This document shows, piece by piece, positions 43,774-54,714 of a stretch of DNA of 64,000 nt. Every line of letters begins with the position of its first letter. Position 1 is the first letter of the stretch. The stretch comes from Nothopassalora personata. Lineage: Eukaryota; Ascomycota; Dothideomycetes; Mycosphaerellales; Mycosphaerellaceae. The notes under the pieces were generated by a model. That model was not told where the DNA came from, did not search any database, and saw only the letters and a program-made list of their open reading frames with translations. The translations under genes and the position numbers were made by a program. The stretch spans positions 1,178,001-1,242,000 of the forward strand of contig CM066289.1 in NCBI GenBank assembly GCA_033816765.1, in the 5' to 3' direction.

Positions 43774-46700
43774 CTAGCCTGACCCGTTTAGAGCCACGGC
43801 CTCTCTCTCCTTTTCATTGAGCAGGTCACTTTCACCAGTCGCAGTCGTGCTAGGTGCCATTGAGCTGGCGTCTTCCGGTCGACCTAGCTGCTCTGCGCCT
43901 GCTACTGCGGACTCTGGTCTGTCGCCGTTGGAGGCACCTACGATACCGAGACCCTGCTCGTCGTCATCTTCAATATCTCTAGCAAGCTCAACACGGCCAT
44001 CAACGGTATCTTCCTTCAGCGCGGGAGGACGTTCCCGCCTTGCTCGTGCCTTCGTCAAGCTGATCGTCTTCTGGTTGTAAGTAGTCGTCACGACGCCGGT
44101 GTCATCCCTATCGATGGTTGCCTTCATGAGCGCGGCCATCCACAAGCGACCTTCTTGCCTGGAGTTCACCGCGAAGTAATGGACCGTGGGTTTCGTAAAC
44201 GACACGCCTTTGGCAAGACCAGCCTTAGGAGGTACGAGCTTGAAAATGAATACGCCGTCATCTTCCTCGCCTGGAGGAGGTGGGTGGTTCCGTAGGTCTT
44301 GCTGCGCCATAGTTGGCATTGAAGCACTCGGTGGGCTCGATGAACCCCCTCCCGCGCCGGTCACAGATGCCATTACGCCGGCCAGGGTCTCCTTCTGTGC
44401 GGCCAAGACTTTGTGAAACGATATATCGATTAGGCCCTTCTCTTCTGTATCATCGTCCCTGTAGTAATACGATAGTCGACGGCCTTTGAGTATGAACAGA
44501 CGCGGCTTCCAGCTAGCGACGACCGAGCTGCTCTTCTTCTTCATCCACCCAGAGTAGTCGCAAGTTATCATCTGCTCTTGTGGCGAGATCCTTGCAAGTC
44601 CGTGCGTGTAAGCAGAAGTAAACTTTTTGGTCTTCGCTCGTGGTCGTTTCGGTGGTGGCGGAGGCATGAGGTTCCGCCAGGATCCGGTTGATTCACGAGG
44701 GTTGGAGTCAGACTTCGCAATGTCCATACTTTGATTCTCTGTGCTTGGCGTTGACGATCCTGTTCCGGGGTGAACAGGGGATGACACTTTGGTTGGTGAG
44801 GAAACTTTTTCGTCTTTCGTGACAGCCTCGCTGATTGATCTCTTCGCATTGAATTTGGCCCTTGCGGATGCAAAAATGTTCTTGTTGAAGCCAGAAGGAC
44901 TGGGAGCTGCCCTCTCGCTGGATACTTCGCTCGCGTTGTCTTCTATTTGCGTCGGGCTTGCTGCGATTGTGTGCAACGAAGGCTTGCTTGCGCTTGGGTC
45001 CAGCTTGGTGACAATTGGGCTGGTATGGCTTTCTCCAGATTTGTTGCGGCTTCCCGGTGTAGTTGCAGAACGATGGTTTCCGAAAGTCCTGTGCACTGCG
45101 CTCATAGCTTTGGATTGATGTGATGATGGAGCGATAGGACTGACGGGGTCAAAGCCCTTGGCGTCTGTGATGCGAGGTGTCTGACTGCTGCCGCCTAAAA
45201 TGCTGCTGGCTCGCGAATGTACTGGACTAACTGCAGTCGAGTTGCGCTTGGTCAGAACAGTCCTGCGAGTCCTGGTCTCGGCTTCGTTGGACGAGAAGTA
45301 ACCGCGATCAAGGTCTGCTGGCGAGGCGGGAACGACGGCACTAGATTTGCGCTGCGATTGCGCATCGTAGCTCGCGGTATAGGAATGGTGGCTATTGCCG
45401 TTCCCAGGCTGGCCTGGCTGCCACTTCTGGTCCATGGATGGTTGCTTCCGATGACCCATCCGAGTCGCACCGTCCGTGGAGTTCGAGTCGATACTTGAAT
45501 GTCGTCGCGAGTGGTTCATATTACGGATACCTTGCGCCGAGGGTCTGTACGGGTTTTCCGACCTGGTCGTCATGCTTGGTAGCGGCGAGGCACCGATACT
45601 ATCGTGCTTGCTCATGCTCATGCTTGGCGTCGCAGAGTGAGAGATGCCTGGCGCTTGCGGCTGGTACGTATTGCTTCTTTGAGGCGCTGCATCGCCGCTC
45701 TGTCGTTTTGTGGTGAGTGCCCTCGGCAGAGAAGGTGCGCCGATCGTCGAGCTGCGATTCCTACTCGGCACACTCGTCTCCAGTGCCCCTTCCTCTCCGT
45801 CGAGTGAATAATTGGATGCGCTTCTGGCAATCTCTGGGCTCGCACTCCGCCTGCACTCGTCCTGCAATGCCTTGATCTTGTGCCACGTTTTCAACCTGCG
45901 GCCGACTGAGCCGAGATCAAATTCTTTGAGGAACAAGCTGTTCTGATCCATCGCCAACAGCACCTCGCCGCTTATCTCCTGCTCGACAAACACATCGCAA
46001 TGCGCCTTCTCCACGCCATTGTCCTCGAGATATTCCGCGACGCGAGCCGCATCCCACGTGGTCACCTCGTCCTCGGTGTACGACTGTCCCTCTTCATCAT
46101 CTGTCTCCTGACCAGCAATATATGAGCGTCGTACAATCCGCGTTTGCGAGTGGTATGCGCTGCTCATGGGATCGCGGTTGTTGCCATTGGCATACGAAGT
46201 CCGCGGCGACTTCATGTCGGTGATGTGCTCCTCGATGACGGACAAGGTCTCGCTCATGACCGGCGAGTCGGATGTAATGGTGAAGCTTCTGCTGCCTGCG
46301 ATGGCACTGCCGGTACCGTTAGCATTGGGCAAGGACGAACGCAGAGCCGTCGAGGCTAGCGAGGACTGCGAGCTCATGGTGCCCGCGGGTTTCGGTTGCG
46401 GCTCGGAGGGTGTATGTTTGGCAGAAGTTGCAGCGTCGCCAGCCTGCCTAGAAGAGGCAGCCAACGCCGTGACTGCAGCATTTTGTGCGGCGTTGGTCGT
46501 GCTGCTGTCGCCGGCGCGGAACTTGTTGTTGGGAGGTAACGTGGCTTTGGGCGAGGGCGTGGTGTAGACTGCACAACGTTCGTCAGGTCAGCAGCAGTCC
46601 GGGCTGGCCTGAGTATGGGCGGAGTCTCTATGCATACCTTCTGGGAACAGGCCGCTGTTGCCGTTGGTCAGGTGCTTGCCTAGGAACCATCCGTCGCCAA

Positions 46701-46912
46701 AGTCGTCGTCTCTGGAGCGTCAAGTGTCAGGATGGACGTTTTGTTATACATGTCTGCGAGGGATGGTGCATCGCTCCGTACCTCTCAATGAGCTCGATGC
46801 GATCGCCCTTGGCCAGACTGAGCTCGTCTGGACTCCGCGCAATAAAGTCATGGACAACAAGCAGGATACTGCCCGGGATGGCGCTGCTGGTGCCATTCCT
46901 GCTGGAGGCCAT
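43774..46912 (-). CDS. Boi-type polarity protein: SH3, SAM and PH domains
   Basis: The three exons are 46912-46782, 46711-46638 and 46568-43774, with introns of 70 and 69 bp (GTACGG...CAG and GTATGC...CAG), giving 999 aa. The SH3 domain lies at about residues 15-75 ('LLVVHDFIARSPDELSLAKGDRIELIE' then 'DGWFLGKHLTNGNSGLFPE' across the splice). SAM is at about 238-303 ('TTWDAARVAEYLEDNGVEKAHCDVF'). PH is at about 735-890 ('YSGWMKKKSS', 'WKPRLFILKGRRLSYYY', ending 'WMAALMKATI'). Long Ser/Pro-rich linkers separate them. Yeast Boi1/Boi2 share this order, bind Bem1 and Cdc42, and work at growth sites during exocytosis. The start and both splice sites are supported by SH3 continuity. The frame does not close after its TAG stop; see the extension entry. 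Confidence 0.93.
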
Positions 46913-48111
46913 CGTGTCTCAGCGGCGGCTCTTCTTCTCGCTGGGTTGTGAATGCTGGCTGCAACGGTGCAGCACATGTGCCTGTGGGGCGTGTGTGGAT
47001 CCGAAACGATCGAATATCCTCCTACAGCCCTTTCATGATAGCCACATATCGTTGGACCGAGCTGCGACTCAGATGGTGTTGCTTGCGCTATGACGGGCTT
47101 CGAGGATGCGGTGCTGGGATCCGGGTGCGCGAACGTGTTGGGGCGTAATTGGATGCTGCACGTTGGCGGCGGAGGGGACGCGGAGCTGGTCGTGAAGCTC
47201 AGAGCAGCAACGGGTATGTGACGACAAGATTAACAGAGGTGCAGCAGGTCCAGCATGAATCCCTCTGGCCAAGTGAGTTGTAAGTGGATTCTGAGAGGTG
47301 AAGAAGGCTCGTTCATGGCCACAGGTGTCTTGGTCAGTGAGTCGCCGCGGACCCCAGTGCCTTGGATCGAGCTGCCGCTAGTTGTACGGTAACGCCCCGT
47401 TATGGGGGGGTAGAGCTACATGTACAGTGCTGATTTTTGAGGTGGCGTGAGCCGTGCGTCGGCGCTAGCCGCGCGGTACGCGCCGGTATTGACGTAGTTG
47501 CTTACGATTTCACCTTCTCTAAACACATGAGCGCTAAGCCTAACGCGCAAGCATTGTGGAGCTGAAAGCGGAGATGAGGAGTATTCGACCAAGTATCAAA
47601 TGTCAGGCCACCTCAAAAAACAGCACTGTACCAGTGCTCGAATCTCTCCTGTGCCTGTGCCTCGAACGTCGAGGTTCATGGAAAACAATCATTAATCATT
47701 CTACTGTTGACGATATGGTCGCAGTCACACGAAGGAGAGCGCTTCATGTCATGGGCAAGTGGCTGAAATAGAACAAAGGCGTCGCAGTGGAACCTGTCAC
47801 ACATTCTTGTGAACGCCGAACAATGTCCGAATGCAAACAGCATGGAATGCATGCAGCACGACCATCTATTGCGCAGTAGGAAGCTCTTCTCGCTCAGCAG
47901 ATACGTCCAATCCAACCTGGAAGGCTCCTTGCCGATTGCCCGTCTCATAGATGCAGGCTGTGCCCCCACTGAGGCAAGTGCCGTGCCCTCATGAGAGATA
48001 AGGAACGAAGCGACACTTCTGGCCTGCCTCATCATGCTCATCCCGATTCTCTTGCATCGTTAGCGTCAATAGAATCTATGCATATGCTTCGAAGCATGCC
48101 CACGCGCAAAC
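46913..48111. other. Divergent intergenic region between the Boi-type and SP-RING genes
   Basis: This holds the promoters of two divergently transcribed genes. The only structured element seen is the MITE at 47425-47628. A - strand frame at 47676-48041 has no domain and is not annotated. Confidence 0.5.
47425..47628. mobile_element. 204-bp MITE with TA target duplication (Tc1/mariner-type)
   Basis: The left end reads CAGTGCTG(A)TTTTTGAGG and the right end is its reverse complement (GCCACCTC...CAGCACTG). The terminal inverted repeats are about 25 bp with one or two mismatches, directly flanked by TA on both sides (47423-47424, 47629-47630). There is no coding capacity. TA duplication and a CAGT-type terminus fit the Tc1/mariner superfamily. 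It sits between two divergent promoters, so it could affect either. Confidence 0.8.
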
Positions 48112-51108
48112 ATGGTCGTCGACGGAGATCCCCCCACCAAAAAGCGTCGAACGGTTGACGCGCCGACGACATTGGATGCGATTGCGCAGAGCAATGCGAC
48201 GTTACAGTACTTCACCAATGCGAGGCAGAAGAGGGGGATGCATAATGGTGTGGGACAGCAAAGTCCAAACGGAATACAAACGGTGGGCGCAAGCAGCCGG
48301 GCGCGGCATCTGAGCACAAACGGAACGTCACCCTCACCCCCCAACACGCCCTCATTGTCCAGCCGTCGATTGAGGCACGCCACGGCAAGTGCGAGCAGCA
48401 ACGCTCTTTCCACCCCGGCAGTCGCGCCGATCCAGATGCAGCAACGAGGGTCGTCAGCAACATCTTCGCAGCGTCCGGAGCCGCCCAGCTTGGGCCAATA
48501 CGAGGTGCCGATACCAACGCCGGCGCCGAGTGAAAGCGGAAGGAAGTCGATGCGCGTCGTCACAATTCCGCGGCCAGCGACACAACCAGCAGGTCTGCCA
48601 TCTCCGGCGCCCAGCGACGAGAACAACACAGAGTCGCCCATGCTCGCAGAAAGCCAGCTTCAGCAAATGCGGAGCCGAGCCTCACTTGGCCATGCGAGAC
48701 AGCCGGCCGATTCTTGGATGGCACCCACCACGCAAACGTCAGTCTCAGCTTCACCCGTCGTCATGAACCTTCCGTCAACCGTGCCGGTAGTGCGTGGCCA
48801 CACGCCTATCGCCTCACATGATGCACAGAGGAGCTCCAGCATGCGAGCACAGTTGCCGCCAGACATGACCGCCAACGTCATGCAACCGAATTCGCAGCCT
48901 CTTCCCACGCCACCTGTCGTCCCGTCTAACCACCCGCGACCGAAACAACTACAGGCATCGCGCATAGACGTCAACGTGCTGCTGCAGAAATTGGCCTCTA
49001 TCCAGAACAGCCCCAAACACACATTATCGCGCACCGAGTGTTTCCGTCTGGTACTTTTACGAGAAGCTGTGGTGAAGCAGGACTGGTTTTACCAGATGAC
49101 AAGCCAGTTGTTTTGCGCGCGCTCAGCCGACCCCGGCCGTCTGCCACAGTCCATCGTCAATCTGCATCCAAGATGCTGGGACTATCTCAGCATTCTGCTG
49201 CGTCCCAACACAGAAATCTCTCCGCCAGCGTTGCAGTTCTTCGAAAACTTCCCGGAGCCCATCACGCTCATATATGCTGACCAAGCGGGAGCTCGGGACA
49301 TCTACGAGATGAGGTTACGAGCGATCAAGTCGTTTCTGCACCGGTTGCCGGCACAATGGGAAAGCCTAGTGGCAAGATGCAAAGAGTTGCAGGTGCCGCC
49401 ACTTGTCCAGGATCTTGTAGAGAACCTTGGCGTGGGCAGCTGTGTGCTGCAGACGACGATCTTCCGCGCTATCATGCGTATGGTCTACGGTCCCAACCAG
49501 ACTGCTTTGACGACCGCCGTGGCTAAGATCCATCAACTCGATCAAGCCGCTTGGTACCAGAATCCGTACAAGCGAACCGCCCTGGAGGAGAGCGATGCTT
49601 ACGCCAAGCTTCGTTCTATTTGGGATCGCTGGGTAGAAGGGAGGAACCAAGGACGAGATGCCATAGAATTCAGCGTACACGCCGATGTGCTGGCATTCTT
49701 CGCGAGGACTCCAAGAAATCTTTCACCTTCGCCATCAGCACAGCCCAGGAACCCTCAGCCTCTACAGAGCCCGAACCAGCGACAGCAAGCATCTCACCGT
49801 CAACAACTTCTCAATCGACTCGCTCAAGCTGAAAATCATGCTCACTTAGGTCGCCACAGCCCGGCATCGGCTCAAGCCACGACCCCTCTGATACTGCAGC
49901 AGCAGCAGCAGTACCACGCAGGACTAATGAATTTTGCAGCCGGAGGGCAATCCATCAATGCGCGACTTGCGTACGGTCGATCAAGACTTCTGTATCCAAG
50001 GCCCCAGGACGGATATCGCGCCCAGCCGACACAGCCTGACCCAACACGGTCCGCATTACATCAAGCACATCTTCGCAGCCCGGTTCTTACCAGTGCAAAG
50101 CTCAATTCTGAGACCATTCGTTTGTATAGACATGTGATTGGCTTCAGTCTACCTCCTACAACTCTGGACAAGAGCTCGCCATGGCAGACGGTTCCTTTTG
50201 AGGTCACTGCACCGATTGCAGAGCGACTCGCCAGGCTCACGACCTCCTCACCGAACATCGTGAGTGAGCAATCATTGATGCTGCGCCTGCGATGCGCAGT
50301 ATTACCGGCGGCTGGATTCGTATCGGAGAATGCATGGGTGATCGCCGCCAATTACTGGCCCGAGGAAGTCTGTTTCGAATGCAATGGAGTGAAGCTGGAA
50401 CCGCGCCGGAAACTACATCACGGTCGCTACTTGCCGACCGACCTCACCACTTTGGTCAACACTGGCGAGAACACGCTCAGGATCTCGTGCAGTAGTAAAA
50501 AGGCTGGGAAGCGCGGCGGGTACGCTGTAGCTGTTGAGGTCATTGGCTTTATGAGCCACGAAAGTATAGTGGAGCAGCTGTCTCGTGTTACGGCGGAACA
50601 GTCACTTACCACGATCAAGAATTCACTTTCAGAGCAAGATGATGGAGACGATGACTTGGCTGTGACCTCTAGCACAATGACGATCAAGCTGACCGATCCT
50701 TACTCGGGCTGCAAAATGCTTGACACTCCGGTACGAGGTGCAACATGTCTACACAATGACTGCTTTGATCTGGAGACATTCTTGAGCATGTGTAAGCGTC
50801 CTGCACCCGACTCGCCGACCGTCGTGGACTGCTGGCGCTGTCCTCTCTGCCGTGGCGATGTGCGACCTCAAACGCTGCTTGTTGATGGATTCATGGTGCA
50901 AGTTCGCGAAGAGCTTGCGAAGAACAACGCCCTGGACACGAGAGGCATCATCGTCGAAGCCAACGGCTTATGGAAGCCCAAGCTGGAAGAAGCCACTGGC
51001 GTGCGATCATCCAGCCTTGACCGCGAAGGCAGCAACAGCATGCCGCCTCCACCATCGATCCCCAAAGCAGCGGCAAGCCCTCCGCCAACCGTGATCGAGC
51101 TCGAGTAG
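48112..51108 (+). CDS. SP-RING (MIZ) zinc-finger protein, SUMO E3-like
   Basis: Single exon of 998 aa from the ATG at 48112. The first 280 residues are disordered (Ser/Pro/Gln-rich, with a basic KKRR near residue 10). The middle has folded-looking sequence ('SPKHTLSRTECFRLVLLREAVVKQDWFY', a domain of about 285-470). The C-terminal SP-RING spans about 855-925: 'LTDPYSGCKMLDTPVRGATCLH', ligands Cys879, His881, Cys884, then 'CWRCPLC' with Cys910 and Cys913. SP-RING domains of the PIAS/Siz family recruit Ubc9 to attach SUMO to nuclear proteins. There is no SAP domain, so it is more like a Zmiz-type relative than yeast Siz1. A CAG run encodes a short Gln tract near residue 595. The gene appears intact. 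Confidence 0.9.
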   Translation: MVVDGDPPTKKRRTVDAPTTLDAIAQSNATLQYFTNARQKRGMHNGVGQQSPNGIQTVGASSRARHLSTNGTSPSPPNTPSLSSRRLRHATASASSNALSTPAVAPIQMQQRGSSATSSQRPEPPSLGQYEVPIPTPAPSESGRKSMRVVTIPRPATQPAGLPSPAPSDENNTESPMLAESQLQQMRSRASLGHARQPADSWMAPTTQTSVSASPVVMNLPSTVPVVRGHTPIASHDAQRSSSMRAQLPPDMTANVMQPNSQPLPTPPVVPSNHPRPKQLQASRIDVNVLLQKLASIQNSPKHTLSRTECFRLVLLREAVVKQDWFYQMTSQLFCARSADPGRLPQSIVNLHPRCWDYLSILLRPNTEISPPALQFFENFPEPITLIYADQAGARDIYEMRLRAIKSFLHRLPAQWESLVARCKELQVPPLVQDLVENLGVGSCVLQTTIFRAIMRMVYGPNQTALTTAVAKIHQLDQAAWYQNPYKRTALEESDAYAKLRSIWDRWVEGRNQGRDAIEFSVHADVLAFFARTPRNLSPSPSAQPRNPQPLQSPNQRQQASHRQQLLNRLAQAENHAHLGRHSPASAQATTPLILQQQQQYHAGLMNFAAGGQSINARLAYGRSRLLYPRPQDGYRAQPTQPDPTRSALHQAHLRSPVLTSAKLNSETIRLYRHVIGFSLPPTTLDKSSPWQTVPFEVTAPIAERLARLTTSSPNIVSEQSLMLRLRCAVLPAAGFVSENAWVIAANYWPEEVCFECNGVKLEPRRKLHHGRYLPTDLTTLVNTGENTLRISCSSKKAGKRGGYAVAVEVIGFMSHESIVEQLSRVTAEQSLTTIKNSLSEQDDGDDDLAVTSSTMTIKLTDPYSGCKMLDTPVRGATCLHNDCFDLETFLSMCKRPAPDSPTVVDCWRCPLCRGDVRPQTLLVDGFMVQVREELAKNNALDTRGIIVEANGLWKPKLEEATGVRSSSLDREGSNSMPPPPSIPKAAASPPPTVIELE

Positions 51109-51430
51109 GACCTGAGGTTGACGGGAAAGGCGTTGGGATGAAACAGATGTGCCTTTAGAGCCGTCTCGGAACGGGCTTCAAGCGGTGCTTTTTCGTGTTT
51201 GCTTCTTCTCTTTCTTCATTGACCTTTTGCAGAGATACCACTTCCGCGATGGCCCACCAGAGATTACAGCAGATCTGGTAGAAGGCGAACCTGCATAATG
51301 ATAGCGTTATGTTACTTGATTGATGAGATGGCATGGCATGATTGGGTAGCTGTGGATTTTTCAGACGCGAGGCTGGCATAGCCTTGTGATATATGATACA
51401 TTCCAAGCTCTTCTGCACAATATGCGAATC
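51109..51430. other. 3' region of the SP-RING gene
   Basis: No gene is seen. Frames on the - strand here lack domains. Confidence 0.45.
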
Positions 51431-51431
51431 A

Positions 51432-52289
51432 CTAAACCTGCCTTGAGAATGATGTGCCCCACGATGCGCGGAAGTCAGCAAAAATCATCTGGTCGAGTCT
51501 ACATGGGAGCTCGGAGTCAAACGAGTTGTTTTCTATCAGCCGAACCTGCCCTCGCCTCCTCATGTCTTCTCTTCCTATCACCAACCTCTTCCACTCCTCA
51601 TACATAATTCTTTTCTCCAAGATCGCCTGAAAGATATCCTCACTGAGCTGCCCATACCCACCCACTCACTCACCACTTTCTCCTTGATTCGCTTCGTAAT
51701 CCTCTTATGACTCTGCACCCTCCACACCTTCTCCAGGACGAACCCAGCGAACTGAGCGAAGGAACTGCCTGCGGCGTCAAGGCGCTGTCGTGGGATCCTG
51801 ACGAGGGTGAGGAATGACCGCGAACCGACCCTCCACTGTTTTATCGCGCAAAGCTTGAGTACTGCCAAGCTCGACCACAAGATCGTCGACGTCGAAGTTT
51901 GGAGCGAGGAACTTTCCACTCCCAAGGACGACGAGGGATGAGGGATGTGTAGTCAGGTTTGTTGGTGCTAGGGTCGTGCAGCAGCACTAGATATACTACG
52001 AGGTTGATATATGCAACCACTTCTGCGGTGTCGAAAGATTCCGGCATGCTGGCGGAATTCGACCATGTCCTAAGTTATCCCATTCGTCTTGTGTGACCTT
52101 GGACTGTATGATCGATAATGACCTCCCAGTGGCTGTCATCGCTGTCGCTAGGGTTGATATGTGGGTCCACAAGGTCTCCAGCCTTGTCCAGATGCGGCAT
52201 TTGACGGCGGTGGATCTGCTTCGAGGATCGAGCTGGACAGCCAGCGTGAACTCGTGAGACGTACCACACGTGGCAAATGTTGCTGTCAA
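51432..52289 (-). pseudogene. Degenerate - strand frames, unidentified
   Basis: Four overlapping - strand frames (52289-51996, 52047-51841, 51925-51578, 51665-51432) follow one another in shifting phases with protein-like segments, for example 'MPESFDTAEVVAYINLVVYLVLLHDP' and 'YEEWKRLVIGREDMRRR'. Clear splice sites that would join them are not seen. It is either an old broken gene or a multi-exon gene I cannot resolve. No family is recognised. Confidence 0.3.
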
Positions 52290-53490
52290 AGGTTGGGACA
52301 GGGCATTGTGTACAAGTTCAGCGCCAAGGAAGGTTGCATTGGCGTATTTGACTTCTTCGGAGCTTGAAGAGACGCTTTCGAGGATGATGATCTCGAACTC
52401 TTTCCCAGAGTGATCTTCAAGTCAGGGGTGGGAATTGTGGTAGGAAAATACACTCGACAGCTTTATCCCTCGCATGGATCAGTCGAGTCGTCCTTGAAAG
52501 AATCGAAGTTGCGAGAGGTCGTTCGATGCCTGCCGAGCGATGTTTTTCTTGGCTGTGGCGCACTGCGGTAATGCTTGATTCCAAGGCGCCGGCAGGCATA
52601 TTGCCCTAAAGTAGCGCCCAAAGTGTCGCAGAAAGTAGCATTACACATAACGCTCTCATTCACCAAAGAGGTGAAAGTCCACCATAAGGGCTTGGATCCA
52701 CCTTGGAGGTCACAGGCTCGAGGAATATGACTTGACAACTCATTCACTTGCCCCATGCTTCTTAGCCTATACGTCGTTATAGGTGACTTTATATCGTATC
52801 CAGCGGTAGCTTCCGAGTTCGTTGTTGAAGAATTTCAAGGGAAAGGTAATGCCTGGGTATATAGTCCTTAAAATGCGCATCTGCCCGGCGCTAAATGTGA
52901 GACATGCCGTTGTTCTCTGTATCCTTCGTGCCTGTCTCCCAGCCTCAGATGGACCTTCAAGGTCCGAAGATGCAAGATACGTATGTCTCAATTGATGATC
53001 GAATGCTCACTGCTTCAAGGCATCAACTGCCGAATGGTGTGCATTGTCACCGAAGCACGGGGCTAATGTCAAGGTGTATCTTATGCTGCCAAACTTCGGC
53101 TGGTTGTACAGTAGTACATACCAACGCCTCATACTCACTCCTCTACAAGGTAAGTATCATCTCAGATGTGTGTACGCTGCAAACACAAACATCGGCCGAA
53201 TCCTGCAAGGCGCATTCCCAACCCAGGCTGGCTGGTCAGCAATGGATAGTCCATGTTGGCGATTAGTTCTACTGTCGAAAACGCTTTGCATGAAAGCTTC
53301 AATCCTCAAGGTACTTTAAAAGAGAGCATTGGCATCAGTTGATGGACACGCAGCAGAGGTGACTGGAGAAATGTATAGCAGACCAGCATGCGCGGCATGG
53401 AGATGACAATGTTCCCCGAGATGTCCCCCATTGCATCGACTCCTAAGCCACCTGACACTACCTCAGAAAGGCTTGATGCTCACAAGCACG
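52290..53490. other. About 1.2 kb without a supported gene
   Basis: Short frames on both strands show no domains and no consistent splice sites. Confidence 0.4.
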
Positions 53491-53492
53491 GC

Positions 53493-53756
53493 CTAAGCCC
53501 ATGTCAACCTATCCCTTATGAGCAGCTTGTACCAGCTAGACGCTGTGCCTTTCTTGTCATCAATTTCAGGTATGATGCTCACGATTTCGAACCGGTATTC
53601 GGGGTTGTTCTCGCGATTCCGTTTGATAGCCGTCGAAAACTCCTCCCGCGACTTAATGTATGGTTCTTCGACATGTTCCATGTAGGCTGTCAGGCTTGGT
53701 GCAATATACTTACTGCTCGAGGTACGGGTGGTTCCAGTGACGATTATCAAGCGCAT
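53493..53756 (-). pseudogene. Fragment of a small hypothetical protein
   Basis: An ATG at 53756 opens 87 codons with a protein-like core, 'LTAYMEHVEEPYIKSREEF' then 'NRENNPEYRFEIVSIIPEID'. The charge pattern is that of a compact fungal domain, but I cannot name it. The sequence upstream is out of frame, so it is probably a remnant or one exon of an unresolved gene. Confidence 0.35.
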
Positions 53757-53992
53757 CGACGAGGGCTTCTGTGACTTCCGTCATGTAAGCTACGCATCTT
53801 TCCGTGGGCGCGTTGGCGGAAGGAGGTAATGATCTGGGACAGAGTATCTCACGAACACGACATGTTAGAAGTTGGGACCGAGGAATGCGAGGTTGGTGAA
53901 TGTTTCGTGCGAGGTTCGGATCATGGGCATCTGCGACATACTCCCTCCTCGAACAACGGCAACAACAACATCAACAATAGAGACTCTCGACA

Positions 53993-54322
53993 ATGGTCTC
54001 CATGGCGCACACCAAGCAACCAGCGACTCCTCTATCGCTGCCCGCAGAGCTGAGGAACGAGATCTACGAGCTCGTCGTCGCGCCTGAGCCAGTGTATTTG
54101 TGCGGTACCACCGGCCAGTTCTTCAATCAAAGGACCAAGCACTTCGATCTCCTGCAGTCGCAGCCACCGAGCCATGCTCTACTTCAGACCTGCCGCCAAA
54201 GCTACTGCGAAGCAATGGAGCTGTTCTCTGAAGAACACCAGGCTTATCAGTCTCCCGGTCACGCGTGGCATCCGTGGCGTGCACTCGGCTTAACCCACTC
54301 CTGCTGGAATATGCGTGTGTAG
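53993..54322 (+). CDS. F-box-like / 2EXR-type protein, probably truncated
   Basis: The ATG at 53993 opens 109 codons. 'LSLPAELRNEIYELVVAPEP' (about residues 14-33) is the family signature, followed by 'HALLQTCRQSYCEAMELF', the expected second motif. The last 30 residues no longer resemble the family. Members are usually 200-300 aa, so this copy is likely cut by a frameshift or lacks an exon. The only other copy in this window is at 27605. Confidence 0.55.
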   Translation: MVSMAHTKQPATPLSLPAELRNEIYELVVAPEPVYLCGTTGQFFNQRTKHFDLLQSQPPSHALLQTCRQSYCEAMELFSEEHQAYQSPGHAWHPWRALGLTHSCWNMRV

Positions 54323-54329
54323 ATGCTGA

Positions 54330-54714
54330 GGTAATGCACATCGTATGATAGCAGTGGCCCAACGGAACGGCATGCTTCCTTCACCGACTCTTCCGAGCTT
54401 GCAGCAAATGGACCCTCACGAGGATCTGCAAAGACTTGGCGCGAGTCGGAGGAGCAGCAGTAATGGAGGAGATACCGAGAGTTGTGGACCTACATGGTCT
54501 CTTCACGGCTCGACTTTCGCGATCGCATATCTTCTGTTACCTTGCAGGATTCTTTTTGGCCGTCATCGTTTGACGCGTCTAGGAAATAGCTTAGCTTATA
54601 AACGGCAGAGCTGTCGATGTGGCAGTGAGGGGTTTTTGATACTATAGCAAACAACATCAGCGCTCACGAACAAGCTCAACGACCGTGGATACATCGATAT
54701 CACTAAACGCGATC
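54330..54714. promoter_or_regulatory. Upstream region of the P450 gene
   Basis: No gene is supported. TTATAAAC near 54597 is TATA-like, about 120 bp before the P450 ATG. Confidence 0.35.
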
